Part shown: positions 25,031 through 33,472 of the stretch, in pieces
Layout of the letters: each line of letters opens with the position of its first letter
Numbering within the stretch: position 1 is the stretch's first letter
Source: VAZQ01 sp963763365
GTDB lineage: Bacteria; Pseudomonadota; Alphaproteobacteria; Rhizobiales; Xanthobacteraceae
Direction: 5' to 3'
Length of the DNA stretch: 64,000 nucleotides
Assembly (NCBI GenBank): GCA_963763365.1
Contig: CAVXOE010000020.1
Coordinates: forward strand, 124,001-188,000
Notes under the pieces: generated by a model
Told to the model about the DNA's origin: nothing
Database searches by the model: none
The model's input: only the letters and a program-made list of their open reading frames with translations
Position numbers and translations under genes: made by a program

Positions 25031-27190
25031 ATGACCCGTCGCACCGATATCGATCGCCGCTCGTTCCTCCTAAGCGTCACTGCGGCCGGGGGCGCGCTGG
25101 CGCTCGGCTTCGACATTCCGTTCGGCGCGACGCGTGCGCGTGCGCAAGGCGATGCGCGGGAGGTCACGGCCTGGATCGTGATCGAGCCCGACGACACGGT
25201 CACGATCCGCGTCGCCAAATCGGAGATGGGCCAGGGCAGCTTCACCGCGCTGCCGATGCTGGTCGCCGAAGAGCTCGAGTGCGACTGGCGCAAGGTCAAG
25301 GCCGAATTCGTTCCCGCGCACGAGAACGCCCGTCGCAACCGGGTGTGGGGTAACATGTCGACCGGCGCGAGCCGCGCGGTGAGTTCGTCGCAGCAGGATT
25401 TGCGCCGGGCCGGCGCCACCGCGCGCATGATGCTGATCGCGGCCGCGAGCGCACGCTGGAACGTTCCCGTCGCCGAATGCACCGCCGCCGACAGCGTGAT
25501 CACGCACCATCCGAGCGGGCGCACCATCACGTTTGGTGCCGTGGCCGAGGCCGCCGCGGCGCTGCCGCCGCCGGCCAACGTCGCGTTGAAGGGCCCCAAG
25601 GACTGGAAGCTGATCGGCACGCCGCAAAAGCGGTTCGAAGTCGCCGACAAGATCACTGGCAAGCCGATCTACGCCATCGACGTGCGCGTGCCGGACATGC
25701 TCAACGCGGCGATCGTGCAATGTCCGGTGTTCAAGGGGACGCTGCGGTCGGTCGACGAGCGCGCGCTCGCAGCAATGAAAGGCGTGCGCCGGATCGTGAA
25801 GCTCCCGGACGCGGTCGCGGTCGTGGCCGATACCTGGTGGCAGGCGAAGAAGGCCGCCGATGCACTGTCTGTCACCTGGAACTTCGGTGACGGCGTCGAG
25901 GTGTCGAGCGCCGCGATCCGCGAGCGCCTGCAGTCGGGACTCAGTGCGACCGACGCCGGGATCGGCCGCAACATCGGCAATGCGGACGCGGCGCTCGCGC
26001 AAGCGGTCAAGCGCGTCGAGGCGGATTACGAGGCCCCGTTCCTCGCGCACGCGACCATGGAGCCGCAGAACTGCACCGCGCACGTCACCGCCGACCGCGT
26101 GGAGGTCTGGGCGCCCACGCAGGATGCCGAAACGGCGCTCGCCACCGCCGCGGATGCCGCCGGCGTGCCGGCGAACCGCGTGGTCGTGCACCCGATGATG
26201 CTCGGCGGCGGTTTCGGCCGGCGCGGGCTGGTGCAGGATTTCGTGCGGCAGGCGGTGCTGATCGCCAAGGAGACCGGCCGGCCGGTGAAGCTGCTCTGGA
26301 GCCGCGAAGAAGACATCCGCCACGACTTCTACCGGCCGGTGGCCGCCGCCCGCATGGTGGCCGGCCTCGATGCCGACGGCATGCCGGTCGCGTGGAAGAT
26401 CCGCACCGCCGGCCAGTCGATCATCGCCAATATCGCGCCGCACATCCTGCGCTTCGGTGCCGATAAAAATTTTTTGCAGGGGCTGCTCGAAGACATGCCC
26501 TACGACGTGCCGAATTACTTCGTGGACTTCGCGATGCGCAATACGCATGTACCGGTCGGCGTCTGGCGCGGCGTCAATCACTCGCAGAACTGCTTCTTCA
26601 AGGAGTGCTTCATCGACGAATTGGCGTTTGCCGCCGGCGCCGATCCCTACCATTACCGCCGCAAGCTGCTCGCGAAAGCACGGCGCCATCTCGCGGTGCT
26701 CGATGCCGCCGCCGCACGAGCCGGCTGGGACACGCCCGCGCCGGCGGGCATCGCACGCGGGATCGCGCACCACGAGTCGCAGGGCAGCGTCTGCGCGCAT
26801 GTGGTGGAGGCATCGGTGGCGCCCGACGGCGGCGTGCGCGTGCACCGCGTGGTGGCGGCAATCGATGCCGGACACGTGGTCAATCCGCTGTCGGTGGAAT
26901 TGCAGACCGAGAGTGCGATCGTGTTCGGCCTCACGGCGGCGCTCTATGGCGAGATCACCATCAAGGATGGACAGGTCGAGCAATCAAATTTCGGTGACTA
27001 CCAGATGCTGCGGATGGCCGAAATGCCGCGGATCGAGACCATTATCGTGCCGAGCAGCGGAACCTGGGGCGGCGTGGGCGAACCTCCGCTCCCGCCGCTC
27101 GCTCCGGCGCTGTGCAATGCGATATTTGCTGCGACCGGAAGGCGCATCCGCTCGTTGCCGTTGAAGAATCACGATTTGAGAAAAGCCTGA
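25031..27190 (+). CDS. Molybdenum hydroxylase large subunit, copy 3 (IorB-like)
   Basis: A 719-residue paralogue of the two large subunits upstream, more diverged. It has a Tat-type signal (DRRSFLLSVTAAGGALALGF), EMGQGSFTALPMLVAEEL, GGGFGRRGLVQDFVRQAV, VPVGVWRGVNHSQNC and WGGVGEPPLP near the end. No small-subunit gene adjoins it; it could share the 2Fe-2S protein of copy 1 or 2. It is instead followed, 49 bases on, by a c-type cytochrome gene and a flavocytochrome-like gene. An electron route from this hydroxylase to the cytochrome is therefore possible, but so is independent transcription of the sox genes. The ATG at 25031 has only a weak GAAGG upstream. Confidence 0.93.
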   Translation: MTRRTDIDRRSFLLSVTAAGGALALGFDIPFGATRARAQGDAREVTAWIVIEPDDTVTIRVAKSEMGQGSFTALPMLVAEELECDWRKVKAEFVPAHENARRNRVWGNMSTGASRAVSSSQQDLRRAGATARMMLIAAASARWNVPVAECTAADSVITHHPSGRTITFGAVAEAAAALPPPANVALKGPKDWKLIGTPQKRFEVADKITGKPIYAIDVRVPDMLNAAIVQCPVFKGTLRSVDERALAAMKGVRRIVKLPDAVAVVADTWWQAKKAADALSVTWNFGDGVEVSSAAIRERLQSGLSATDAGIGRNIGNADAALAQAVKRVEADYEAPFLAHATMEPQNCTAHVTADRVEVWAPTQDAETALATAADAAGVPANRVVVHPMMLGGGFGRRGLVQDFVRQAVLIAKETGRPVKLLWSREEDIRHDFYRPVAAARMVAGLDADGMPVAWKIRTAGQSIIANIAPHILRFGADKNFLQGLLEDMPYDVPNYFVDFAMRNTHVPVGVWRGVNHSQNCFFKECFIDELAFAAGADPYHYRRKLLAKARRHLAVLDAAAARAGWDTPAPAGIARGIAHHESQGSVCAHVVEASVAPDGGVRVHRVVAAIDAGHVVNPLSVELQTESAIVFGLTAALYGEITIKDGQVEQSNFGDYQMLRMAEMPRIETIIVPSSGTWGGVGEPPLPPLAPALCNAIFAATGRRIRSLPLKNHDLRKA

Positions 27191-27239
27191 GAACAGGCAA
27201 TAATCATGCTGGCGGCGACCTTCCGGGAGGTGCTCCGGC

Positions 27240-27548
27240 ATGACGATTCTGCGCGATATCACCGTGGCTGCTGCGTTCGGCGTTTTGCTGATCGGTCCCG
27301 CCATGGCGGCGGGCCCGGCTGACGCACCGCCCGGTGCCCTCTCCTGCTCGGGCTGTCATCCGAGCGGCAGCAACATCGATACGCCGGTAACGCGGCTCAT
27401 GGGCCGCGATCCGGCGGCGATCGTTGCCTCGATGCAGGCGTTCCGCTCGGGGCAGACACCATCGACCGTCATGGATCGCATCGCCAAGGGCTTCACCGAC
27501 GACGAGGTGAAGGCGATCGCGGCCTGGTACGGCGCGCAGAAGAATTGA
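27240..27548 (+). CDS. Monohaem c-type cytochrome, flavocytochrome c / SoxE-like
   Basis: A 102-residue periplasmic protein. It has a signal peptide (about residues 1-22, ending AMAAG), one haem site CSGCH and a helical class I fold ending in DDEVKAIAAWYGAQKN. A distal Met ligand could be in LMGRDP or SMQAF. The start at 27240 follows GGGAGG. The next gene, eight bases on, encodes a sulfide-dehydrogenase-type flavoprotein, so this is probably its cytochrome subunit (FccA or SoxE). It is shorter than the dihaem FccA of sulfur bacteria, about half its size. Confidence 0.88.
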   Translation: MTILRDITVAAAFGVLLIGPAMAAGPADAPPGALSCSGCHPSGSNIDTPVTRLMGRDPAAIVASMQAFRSGQTPSTVMDRIAKGFTDDEVKAIAAWYGAQKN

Positions 27549-27556
27549 GGCCCGCC

Positions 27557-28834
27557 ATGACCAGAACACACACCAGTCGGCGCACATTCCTCAAGACCAC
27601 GGCGGCCGGCGCCGCGGCGGCGCTTCTGCCGCTTCCCGCCATCGCGCAAGGTGCGGGTGGCCGCGTCGTCGTCATCGGCGGCGGCTTCGGCGGCGCGACC
27701 TGCGCGCGCTTTCTCAAGCGGATCGATCCACGCATCACGGTGACGCTGGTCGAGGCGAGCCAAACCTTCACCGCCTGCCCGTTCAGCAACAACGTCATCG
27801 CGGGCCTGCGCGATCTCAAGGCGCAGCAATTCGGCTACGAGAAATTCGCCGGCGACGGGGTCACGGTGGCGTTCGCAACCGCGACCGCGGTGGACCCGCA
27901 GGCCCGGTCGGTCACGCTCAGCAACGGCGCACGGCTCGACTACGACCGGCTGGTGATGTCGCCGGGCATCGACATCCGCTGGGACGGCTTGCCCGGCTAC
28001 AACGAGGCGGCGGCGGAGCGCATGCCGCATGCCTGGAAGGCCGGCGGACAGACGCTGTTGCTGCGCACGCAACTCGACGCCATGCCGGACGGCGGCACGG
28101 TCGTGATGTCGGCGCCGGCCAATCCCTTCCGCTGCCCGCCCGGTCCCTACGAGCGCGCCAGCCTGATCGCCTACTATCTCAAGACCAAGAAGCCGAAGTC
28201 GAAGCTCCTCGTGCTCGATGCCAAGGATGCCTTCTCCAAGCAGCGGTTGTTCCAAAACGCCTGGAGCGAGCTTTACCCGAACCTCGAATGGGTTTCGCTG
28301 TCGAAGGGTGGCAAAGTCACCTCGGTCGATGTCAGCGCCATGACGCTGGTCACCGACTTCGGCCGGCACAAGGCCGACGTCGCGAACGTGATCCCGCCGC
28401 AGAAGGCCGGGCACATCGCCGAGGTCGCCGGCATCGCCGACCGCAGCGGCTGGTGCCCGATCGATCCGGTCACGTTCGAGTCGAAACTCAAGCCGAATAT
28501 TCACGTCATCGGCGACGCCACGATCGCGGGCGCAATGCCGAAATCCGCCTTCACGGCCAACGCCCACGGCAAGGTGTGCGCGGCAGCGGTGGCGAAGCTG
28601 CTCGCCGGGCAAAAGCCCGACGATCCGAAGCTCGCCAACACCTGCTACAGCCTGGTGGCGCCCGACTACGGCATCTCGGTCGCCGGCGTCTATCGGCCGG
28701 ACGGCGGCCAGCTCAAGGATGTGGAGGGCGCCGGCGGCGTCAGCCCGGTCAGCGCACCGGCCTCGTTCCGCGCGCAGGAAGCAAATTACGCGAATGGTTG
28801 GTTCAAGACGATTACCGGCGAAGTGTTCGGCTAA
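27557..28834 (+). CDS. soxF: Flavocytochrome c sulfide dehydrogenase flavoprotein (SoxF/FccB)
   Basis: A 425-residue FAD protein. The Tat signal is SRRTFLKTTAAGAAAALLPL; the dinucleotide fold follows at VVVIGGGFGGATCARFL. TACPFSNNVIAG and PFRCPPGPYERA are typical of the FccB/SoxF branch of sulfide:quinone-reductase-like enzymes, and the Cys residues in FRCPPGPYE and NTCYSLVAPDYG are the expected redox pair. It oxidises sulfide to sulfur and passes electrons to its cytochrome partner. The start at 27557 (MTRTHTS) is preferred to a TTG at 27545. The C-terminus overlaps the next gene's start by 41 bases. It heads the sox genes X, Y, Z and A. Confidence 0.92.
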   Translation: MTRTHTSRRTFLKTTAAGAAAALLPLPAIAQGAGGRVVVIGGGFGGATCARFLKRIDPRITVTLVEASQTFTACPFSNNVIAGLRDLKAQQFGYEKFAGDGVTVAFATATAVDPQARSVTLSNGARLDYDRLVMSPGIDIRWDGLPGYNEAAAERMPHAWKAGGQTLLLRTQLDAMPDGGTVVMSAPANPFRCPPGPYERASLIAYYLKTKKPKSKLLVLDAKDAFSKQRLFQNAWSELYPNLEWVSLSKGGKVTSVDVSAMTLVTDFGRHKADVANVIPPQKAGHIAEVAGIADRSGWCPIDPVTFESKLKPNIHVIGDATIAGAMPKSAFTANAHGKVCAAAVAKLLAGQKPDDPKLANTCYSLVAPDYGISVAGVYRPDGGQLKDVEGAGGVSPVSAPASFRAQEANYANGWFKTITGEVFG

Positions 28835-29288
28835 GCGTCTTGCCGGCAGTGCGCTCGTGGTCGCCCTGCTGCTGGCGACCCCGGCGGATCGAGCCGGTGC
28901 CGAAACGGCGCCTGGTGCCTATATCATCGTCGGCGACGCCATCCCGGCGCCGCTGAGCGAAACCAAGGGAGACCCGGAGCGCGGCCGCGCCATCGTGACC
29001 AATCGGCAGGTCGGGCTTTGCCTGCTCTGCCACAGCGGGCCGTTTCCGCAGGAACGGTTCCAGGGCACGCTGGCCCCCGACCTCAAGGGCGCCGGATCCC
29101 GCTCGAACGAGGGCCAATTGCGGCTGCGGATTGTCGATGCGAGCAAGCTCAATCCGCAGACCATCATGCCGCCCTACTATCGAATCGACGGACTTGTGAA
29201 TGTGGCGCCGGCGTTTCAAGGAAAGACGTTGTTGACCGCGGCGCAGATCGAGGATGTGGTGGCGTATCTCGCGACGTTACGAGACTAG
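28794..29288 (+). CDS. soxX: SoxX, monohaem cytochrome c of the thiosulfate-oxidizing SoxAX complex
   Basis: A 164-residue periplasmic cytochrome. After a basic leader and hydrophobic signal (LAGSALVVALLLATPADRAGA) come GDAIPAPLSETKGDPERGR, the haem site CLLCHSGPFP and the SoxX hallmark GTLAPDLKGAGSRSNEGQLRLRI, with a probable distal Met in NPQTIMPPYY. SoxX forms with SoxA the enzyme that links thiosulfate to the SoxY cysteine. The ATG at 28794 overlaps soxF by 41 bases; no other good start lies closer to the signal peptide. soxY follows 29 bases downstream. Confidence 0.9.
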   Translation: MVGSRRLPAKCSAKRLAGSALVVALLLATPADRAGAETAPGAYIIVGDAIPAPLSETKGDPERGRAIVTNRQVGLCLLCHSGPFPQERFQGTLAPDLKGAGSRSNEGQLRLRIVDASKLNPQTIMPPYYRIDGLVNVAPAFQGKTLLTAAQIEDVVAYLATLRD

Positions 29289-29317
29289 AATGGCAGGCGG
29301 AACCGACATGATCCGGA

Positions 29318-29794
29318 ATGACCAGATCTCCGCGGCGCAGCCGCCGCGACGTGCTGATCGACGGAGCACGCTTCGCCGGCGGCGTCGGACTGCTGCTGGC
29401 GGCCGTGCCGGCGGCGCGCGCAACCCCCGAATCGATGCTCGCCGTGATGAAGAAGGTCGTGGGCGAAGCCTCGCTGCGCAAAGGCAGGGTGAAGCTCGAA
29501 CTGCCGCCGCTGATCGAGAACGGCAATTCGGTGACGATGACCGTGACGGTCGACAGCCCGATGACGCCGGCCGACTACGTCAAGGGCATCTACGTGTTCA
29601 ACGAGAAGAACCCGCAGCCCAACGTGATCAATATCCACCTCGGTCCGCGCGCGGGACGTGCGAACATCCAGACGCGCATCCGGCTCGCCAATTCGCAGCG
29701 CGTGATCGCAGTCGCCGAGATGAACGACGGCACGTTCTGGTCGGACGAGATCGAGGTGATCGTCACGCTGGCAGCCTGCCTGGAGGTGCTCTGA
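29318..29794 (+). CDS. soxY: SoxY, thiosulfate carrier subunit with atypical C-terminus
   Basis: A 158-residue SoxY: Tat-type leader (SRRDVLIDGARFAGGVGLLL), then the immunoglobulin-like carrier domain with VKLELPPLIENGNSVTMTV, YVKGIYVFNEKNPQP and the helix-free C-terminal strand. In canonical SoxY the swinging arm ends in GGCGG, whose Cys carries the sulfur substrate. Here the last residues are VTLAACLEVL: the cysteine (154) is kept but the glycines are replaced and four residues follow it. The bases for LEVL include GGAGGT, the ribosome site of soxZ two bases beyond the stop. The start at 29318 is used. Function as carrier is likely because Cys, partner soxZ and soxAX are all present. Confidence 0.88.
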   Translation: MTRSPRRSRRDVLIDGARFAGGVGLLLAAVPAARATPESMLAVMKKVVGEASLRKGRVKLELPPLIENGNSVTMTVTVDSPMTPADYVKGIYVFNEKNPQPNVINIHLGPRAGRANIQTRIRLANSQRVIAVAEMNDGTFWSDEIEVIVTLAACLEVL

Positions 29795-29796
29795 CC

Positions 29797-30117
29797 ATGG
29801 CGCGCGCACTCATCAACGTTCCCCCGAAGGCCAAGCGCGGCGAGATCATCGAGATCAAGACGCTGATCTCGCACGAGATGGAATCAGGCTATCGCCCCGA
29901 CAACGTCGGCAAGCTGGTGCCACGTGACATTATTACCTTGTTCGTCGCCACCTATAACGGCCAGGAGATTTTCCGCGCCGATTTTTTCCCGGCGATCGCG
30001 GCCAATCCGTTCGTCTCGTTCACTACGGTTGCGATGGACAGCGGCAAGATCGAATTCAAGTGGACCGGCGACAACGGCTTCGCGGCCACCGAAACCGCTA
30101 CTATCACGGTGGAATGA
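29797..30117 (+). CDS. soxZ: SoxZ, partner of SoxY
   Basis: A 106-residue protein, the usual length. ARALINVPPKAKRGEIIEIKTLISHEMESGYR is the typical opening (quoted in part: PPKAKRGEIIEIKT and LISHEMESGYR), then IITLFVATYNGQEIFRADFFPAIAANP (ATYNGQEIFRADFFPA) and FVSFTTVAMDSGKIEF. It has no signal peptide; it is exported as a heterodimer with the Tat-leader SoxY. The start at 29797 lies two bases after the soxY stop and nine bases after GGAGGT. The soxA frame begins on its stop codon. Confidence 0.95.
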   Translation: MARALINVPPKAKRGEIIEIKTLISHEMESGYRPDNVGKLVPRDIITLFVATYNGQEIFRADFFPAIAANPFVSFTTVAMDSGKIEFKWTGDNGFAATETATITVE

Positions 30118-31043
30118 CTCGGCCGCTGCTGATGAGTGCTGAACGGCCCACCTCGTCATGCCCGGCCTTGTGCCGGGCATCCACGTCTTACGGCCGGCAC
30201 CGAATCAAAGACGTGGATGGCCGGGACAAGCCCGGCCATGACGGCGCGGATCACGCCACGCACTTCCCAACGTTCTTCAGCTTGGTTGCTCTATTCGTAT
30301 CTTGCCTGATATTTCCCGCCCTCGCCTCCGACATCCCGTTGTCCGAGCGCAAATCCGGCTACGACTTCATGAGCCGCGAGACGCGCGCCATGCAGGACGA
30401 CGACACGACCAATCCCGGCATGCTCTGGGTGCTCGACGGCGAGGCGTTGTGGAACCGCAAGGCCGGCGAAGCGAACAAATCCTGCGCCGACTGCCATGGC
30501 GACGCGCCAACGAGCATGAAAGGCGTGGCGGCGCGCTACCCGGTCTTCGACGCGGCGCTCGGGCGGCTAGTCAATCTCGAAGGGCGCATCAACATCTGCC
30601 GCACCACGCAGCAGAAGGCGACGCCGCTGCCGATCGAAGGCAAGGACCTGCTCGCACTTGAAGCTTATGTCGCGCGCCAATCGCGCGGGATGCCGGTCGA
30701 CGTGAAGGTTGACGAGCACACCAAGCCCCTCATCGAGGCCGGCCGGGAGGTCTACGAGCGCCGGCAGGGGCAGCTCAATCTGTCCTGCGCGAACTGCCAC
30801 GACGACAACTGGGGCCAGAAGCTCGCCGGCGCACCGATCCCGCAGGCCCACCCGACCGGCTACCCGCAATACCGGCTGGAATGGCAGACGCTCGGCTCGC
30901 TGCAACGGCGCCTGCGCAACTGTCTGGTCGGGATGCGCACGGTGTTCTATCCCGTAGGCGCGGCCGCGTATCTCAATCTCGAGCTTTACCTGATGTGGCG
31001 CGCACGCGGCATGCCGATCGAAGCTCCGGCCGTGCGGCCCTAA
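30114..31043 (+). CDS. soxA: SoxA, dihaem cytochrome of the SoxAX complex, with repeat-derived N-terminus
   Basis: The mature protein starts near SDIPLSERKSGYDFMSRETR, just after a hydrophobic signal (FFSLVALFVSCLIFPALA). Two haem sites are seen, CADCHG and CANCHD, so it is the dihaem form; the active-site cysteine that accepts sulfur is in RRLRNCLVGMR. It joins thiosulfate to SoxY with SoxX. A palindromic repeat (30154-30243) lies in frame between the only upstream ATGs (30114 and 30132) and the signal peptide, adding about 45 odd residues before it. The ATG at 30114 overlaps the soxZ stop. A TTG at about 30280 could be an alternative start. soxB, soxC and soxD are not in the window. Confidence 0.88.
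   Translation: MTRPLLMSAERPTSSCPALCRASTSYGRHRIKDVDGRDKPGHDGADHATHFPTFFSLVALFVSCLIFPALASDIPLSERKSGYDFMSRETRAMQDDDTTNPGMLWVLDGEALWNRKAGEANKSCADCHGDAPTSMKGVAARYPVFDAALGRLVNLEGRINICRTTQQKATPLPIEGKDLLALEAYVARQSRGMPVDVKVDEHTKPLIEAGREVYERRQGQLNLSCANCHDDNWGQKLAGAPIPQAHPTGYPQYRLEWQTLGSLQRRLRNCLVGMRTVFYPVGAAAYLNLELYLMWRARGMPIEAPAVRP
30154..30243. repeat. Palindromic repeat inside the 5' end of the soxA frame
   Basis: CGTCATGCCCGGCC, then CATCCACGTCTTA, its inverse AAAGACGTGGATGG, and CCGGCCATGACG. Same family as the element at 664. It is open in the soxA frame over its full length. Confidence 0.75.
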
Positions 31044-31074
31044 AGCTGCACTGAAAGTTTGCGCTCCCTTCCCG

Positions 31075-31150
31075 GTCATTCCCGCGCAAGCGGGAATCCA
31101 GTTCGCCCGGAAAGCAGTGCGCTGGGTCCCCGCTTCCGCGGGGACGACAC
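31075..31150. repeat. Palindromic repeat between soxA and the extradiol dioxygenase gene
   Basis: GTCATTCCCGCGCAAGCGGGAATCC is followed by GGTCCCCGCTTCCGCGGGGACGAC. It lies in the convergent gap and belongs to the family at 7015 and 13501. Confidence 0.7.
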
Positions 31151-31171
31151 CGGGTGGCACGAGTTGGGCGA

Positions 31172-32062
31172 TCACGCCGTCAGCTTGTGGAAACCGTCCT
31201 CCGGGGTCGGTCCCCAGACCGTCGTGGTGCCAGGCGTCCACACCCTGGGCCGCTGTGGCGTGTCGTGATGCCAGGGACGCGGCACGAAGTAGCCGAGCTC
31301 CTCGTCCACCATCTGATCGAGCTCGCAGAAGAACTCAACCATGTGGCCGTCGGGGTTGCGATGGTAGGTGGCGATGTTGTGGCCCGGCCCGTGGCGCAAC
31401 GGGCCCCACAGGATCGGCACCTTGCGCTGCCCCATCAGTTCGCAGGAATTCTGCAGGTGCATGAAGTCCTTCATCTCGAAGGCGATGTGGTGAAGCTTCA
31501 CGTCCGGTCCCTTGAAGAAATTGACGGTGTGGTGGTCGGCACCGCATCGCATGAACACGAAGAAGTCGCCGACCGAGTCGGAAAAGCGGAATCCCAGTAC
31601 CTTCTCATAAAACGCAACGGTGGCCGGGATGTCCGGCGTATAGAACGCCACGTGACCGAGCTTGAGCGGGCCGATGCCGAGCACCTGCTCGTGCTTGCCG
31701 AGATAGCTCCAGTCCTTGAACACCTCGATGACGGTGCCCTTGTTGTCCTTGAACGACAACACCTGCCCCATGCCGGGTACTGAATCGTTGCGCAGTTCGC
31801 TGCGCACGCCGTCCTTCTCCAGGTCGCGCGCCATCTCGCCGAAGTCCGAGTCCGGCGACACCTCGAACGACAACGACCTGCAATGCTCGCGGTCCGACTT
31901 GTTGAGCTGGATCACGAGCTGGCCGATCTTGGTGGCAAGGAACGCGCGGTCCTTGTCCCGCTCGGCGAGCTTCAGCCCCATGAACTGGTCGTAGTAGGCG
32001 ATCGCCTTCTCCATGTCGGGCGTTTCGAAGGTGGCGTGTCCGATGCGTCGCAGCTTGATCAT
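31172..32062 (-). CDS. VOC-family extradiol dioxygenase (catechol 2,3-dioxygenase-like)
   Basis: A 296-residue two-domain vicinal-oxygen-chelate protein. Domain one starts IKLRRIGHATFETPD (His in HATF) and domain two LGHVAFYTPDIPATV (metal His), with a further metal His in KLHHIAFEM and a Glu in HMVEFFCELD; these are the usual 2-His/1-Glu iron ligands. The repeat of domains and the C-terminal extension resemble ring-cleaving extradiol dioxygenases. The start at 32062 (MIKLRRIG) is better than 32095. It is divergent from a fumarylacetoacetate-hydrolase-family gene, a common partner in meta-cleavage pathways. The exact catechol substrate cannot be told. Confidence 0.87.
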   Translation of the reverse strand: MIKLRRIGHATFETPDMEKAIAYYDQFMGLKLAERDKDRAFLATKIGQLVIQLNKSDREHCRSLSFEVSPDSDFGEMARDLEKDGVRSELRNDSVPGMGQVLSFKDNKGTVIEVFKDWSYLGKHEQVLGIGPLKLGHVAFYTPDIPATVAFYEKVLGFRFSDSVGDFFVFMRCGADHHTVNFFKGPDVKLHHIAFEMKDFMHLQNSCELMGQRKVPILWGPLRHGPGHNIATYHRNPDGHMVEFFCELDQMVDEELGYFVPRPWHHDTPQRPRVWTPGTTTVWGPTPEDGFHKLTA

Positions 32063-32280
32063 GGCGGTCCTGCAGGGCGTTGGTTGTTTCTGCAACTATA
32101 GCGCAAATGGGAAGGCCGGTGCGAGCGCCACAATACCGCGACCCAGTGTGCCGCGACCCAGCGTTGCGGCCAGCTCATGAGTGCGCCGACGACCGGTCGT
32201 CGGGGTGCTCGACAAGCCGGCGCGATTGGGCGATTGCTTGCGCCGCGAACCGCCCGAGGAACCGCAAGGAGACCATCGAC

Positions 32281-33207
32281 ATGGCCGGCTACAAGCTCGC
32301 GACCTACCAGACCAAGGACGGGCCCCGCGCCGGCCTCGTCATCGACGACAAGGTCTTCGACGCCGCCAAGCTCACCGGCAAGGCCGCCTACTCCACCGTC
32401 CTCAGCATCATCACGGACTGGAGCGCCGCCAAGGGCGTCCTCGCGGCGGCGGCCGCCAAGGCTCCCAAGAGCAGAATCAAAGGCCTGCCGCTCGCCAAGA
32501 CCAAGCTGCGCGCCCCACTGCTGTGGCCCTATACGATCTTCTGCGCGGGCTCGAACTACGCCGACCACGCCGCCGAGATGGCCCACAAGATGAACCGGCC
32601 GATGGAGCCCGACCCCCATACCCAGGGCCTCAAGGCCTGGCACTTCATCAAGGCGGCCCGTGCGGTCACCGACCCGGGCGCCACCGTCAAGATTTCCAAT
32701 ATTTCCGACCGGGTCGACTGGGAAATCGAGCTCGCCGCCGTGATCGGGCGACCGGCCCGCGATGTCCCGGAGTCCAAGGCCCTGTCTTACGTAGCGGGCT
32801 ATACCTGCGCCAACGACCTTTCGGCGCGCGACCGCGGCCCGCGCCCGAATATCAGCGACACGGCTCCGTTCAAGCACGACTGGACCAAGCACAAGAGCTT
32901 CGACGGCTCCTGCCCGCTCGGCCCCTGGATCGTGCCGGCAGCCGACATCCGCGACCCGCAGAATCTCGGCCTGAAGCTCTGGGTGAACGGCGTCCTCAAG
33001 CAGGATTCCAACACCAAGCACATGATCTTCAACCTGGCCGAGCAGATCGCCCAACTGTCGAACGGCATGACATTGCAGCCCGGCGACCTGATCCTGACCG
33101 GCACGCCGGCCGGCGTCGGCGCCGGCCGCGGCGAATTCCTCAAGAAGGGCGACGTGGTCAAAATCTGGATCGAGAAGATCGGCGAACTCACCAACAAGAT
33201 CGCCTGA
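32281..33207 (+). CDS. Fumarylacetoacetate hydrolase family protein
   Basis: A 308-residue enzyme. The FAH core begins PYTIFCAGSNYADHAAEM; metal ligands are in DRVDWEIELAAVIG (Asp/Glu pair) and CANDLSARDRGP; GDLILTGTPAGVGAGRGEF closes the fold. Members hydrolyse or decarboxylate the open-chain products of aromatic ring cleavage, such as oxopent-enedioates or acylpyruvates. The start at 32281 (MAGYKLATYQT) follows AAGGAGA. It is divergent from the extradiol dioxygenase and upstream of the Rieske protein gene, so it fits as a later step of a meta-cleavage route. Confidence 0.92.
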   Translation: MAGYKLATYQTKDGPRAGLVIDDKVFDAAKLTGKAAYSTVLSIITDWSAAKGVLAAAAAKAPKSRIKGLPLAKTKLRAPLLWPYTIFCAGSNYADHAAEMAHKMNRPMEPDPHTQGLKAWHFIKAARAVTDPGATVKISNISDRVDWEIELAAVIGRPARDVPESKALSYVAGYTCANDLSARDRGPRPNISDTAPFKHDWTKHKSFDGSCPLGPWIVPAADIRDPQNLGLKLWVNGVLKQDSNTKHMIFNLAEQIAQLSNGMTLQPGDLILTGTPAGVGAGRGEFLKKGDVVKIWIEKIGELTNKIA

Positions 33208-33472
33208 GCCGCGGCGGCGGTCTTCGCCTCGTCACGCGCCGCCCGCACGGCGGCCGCGGCCACCGCTCTCGCGAGGGACAATTCGCGGTCCGGCGCCTTG
33301 ATATGGATCAAACGATTCGCGTCTCTGGCATGTGTTTTTCGCCGAAGCAGGCGGGCGCTTCCCGCTGGCTGGACTTGAACAATTGTAATATACAACTTCT
33401 CAAAGGACGCCGCGTCGCGAACCATTTCGGCAAGAGCGTCCTCGAACCGGAAACACCAGGAGGCCCGCCAGT

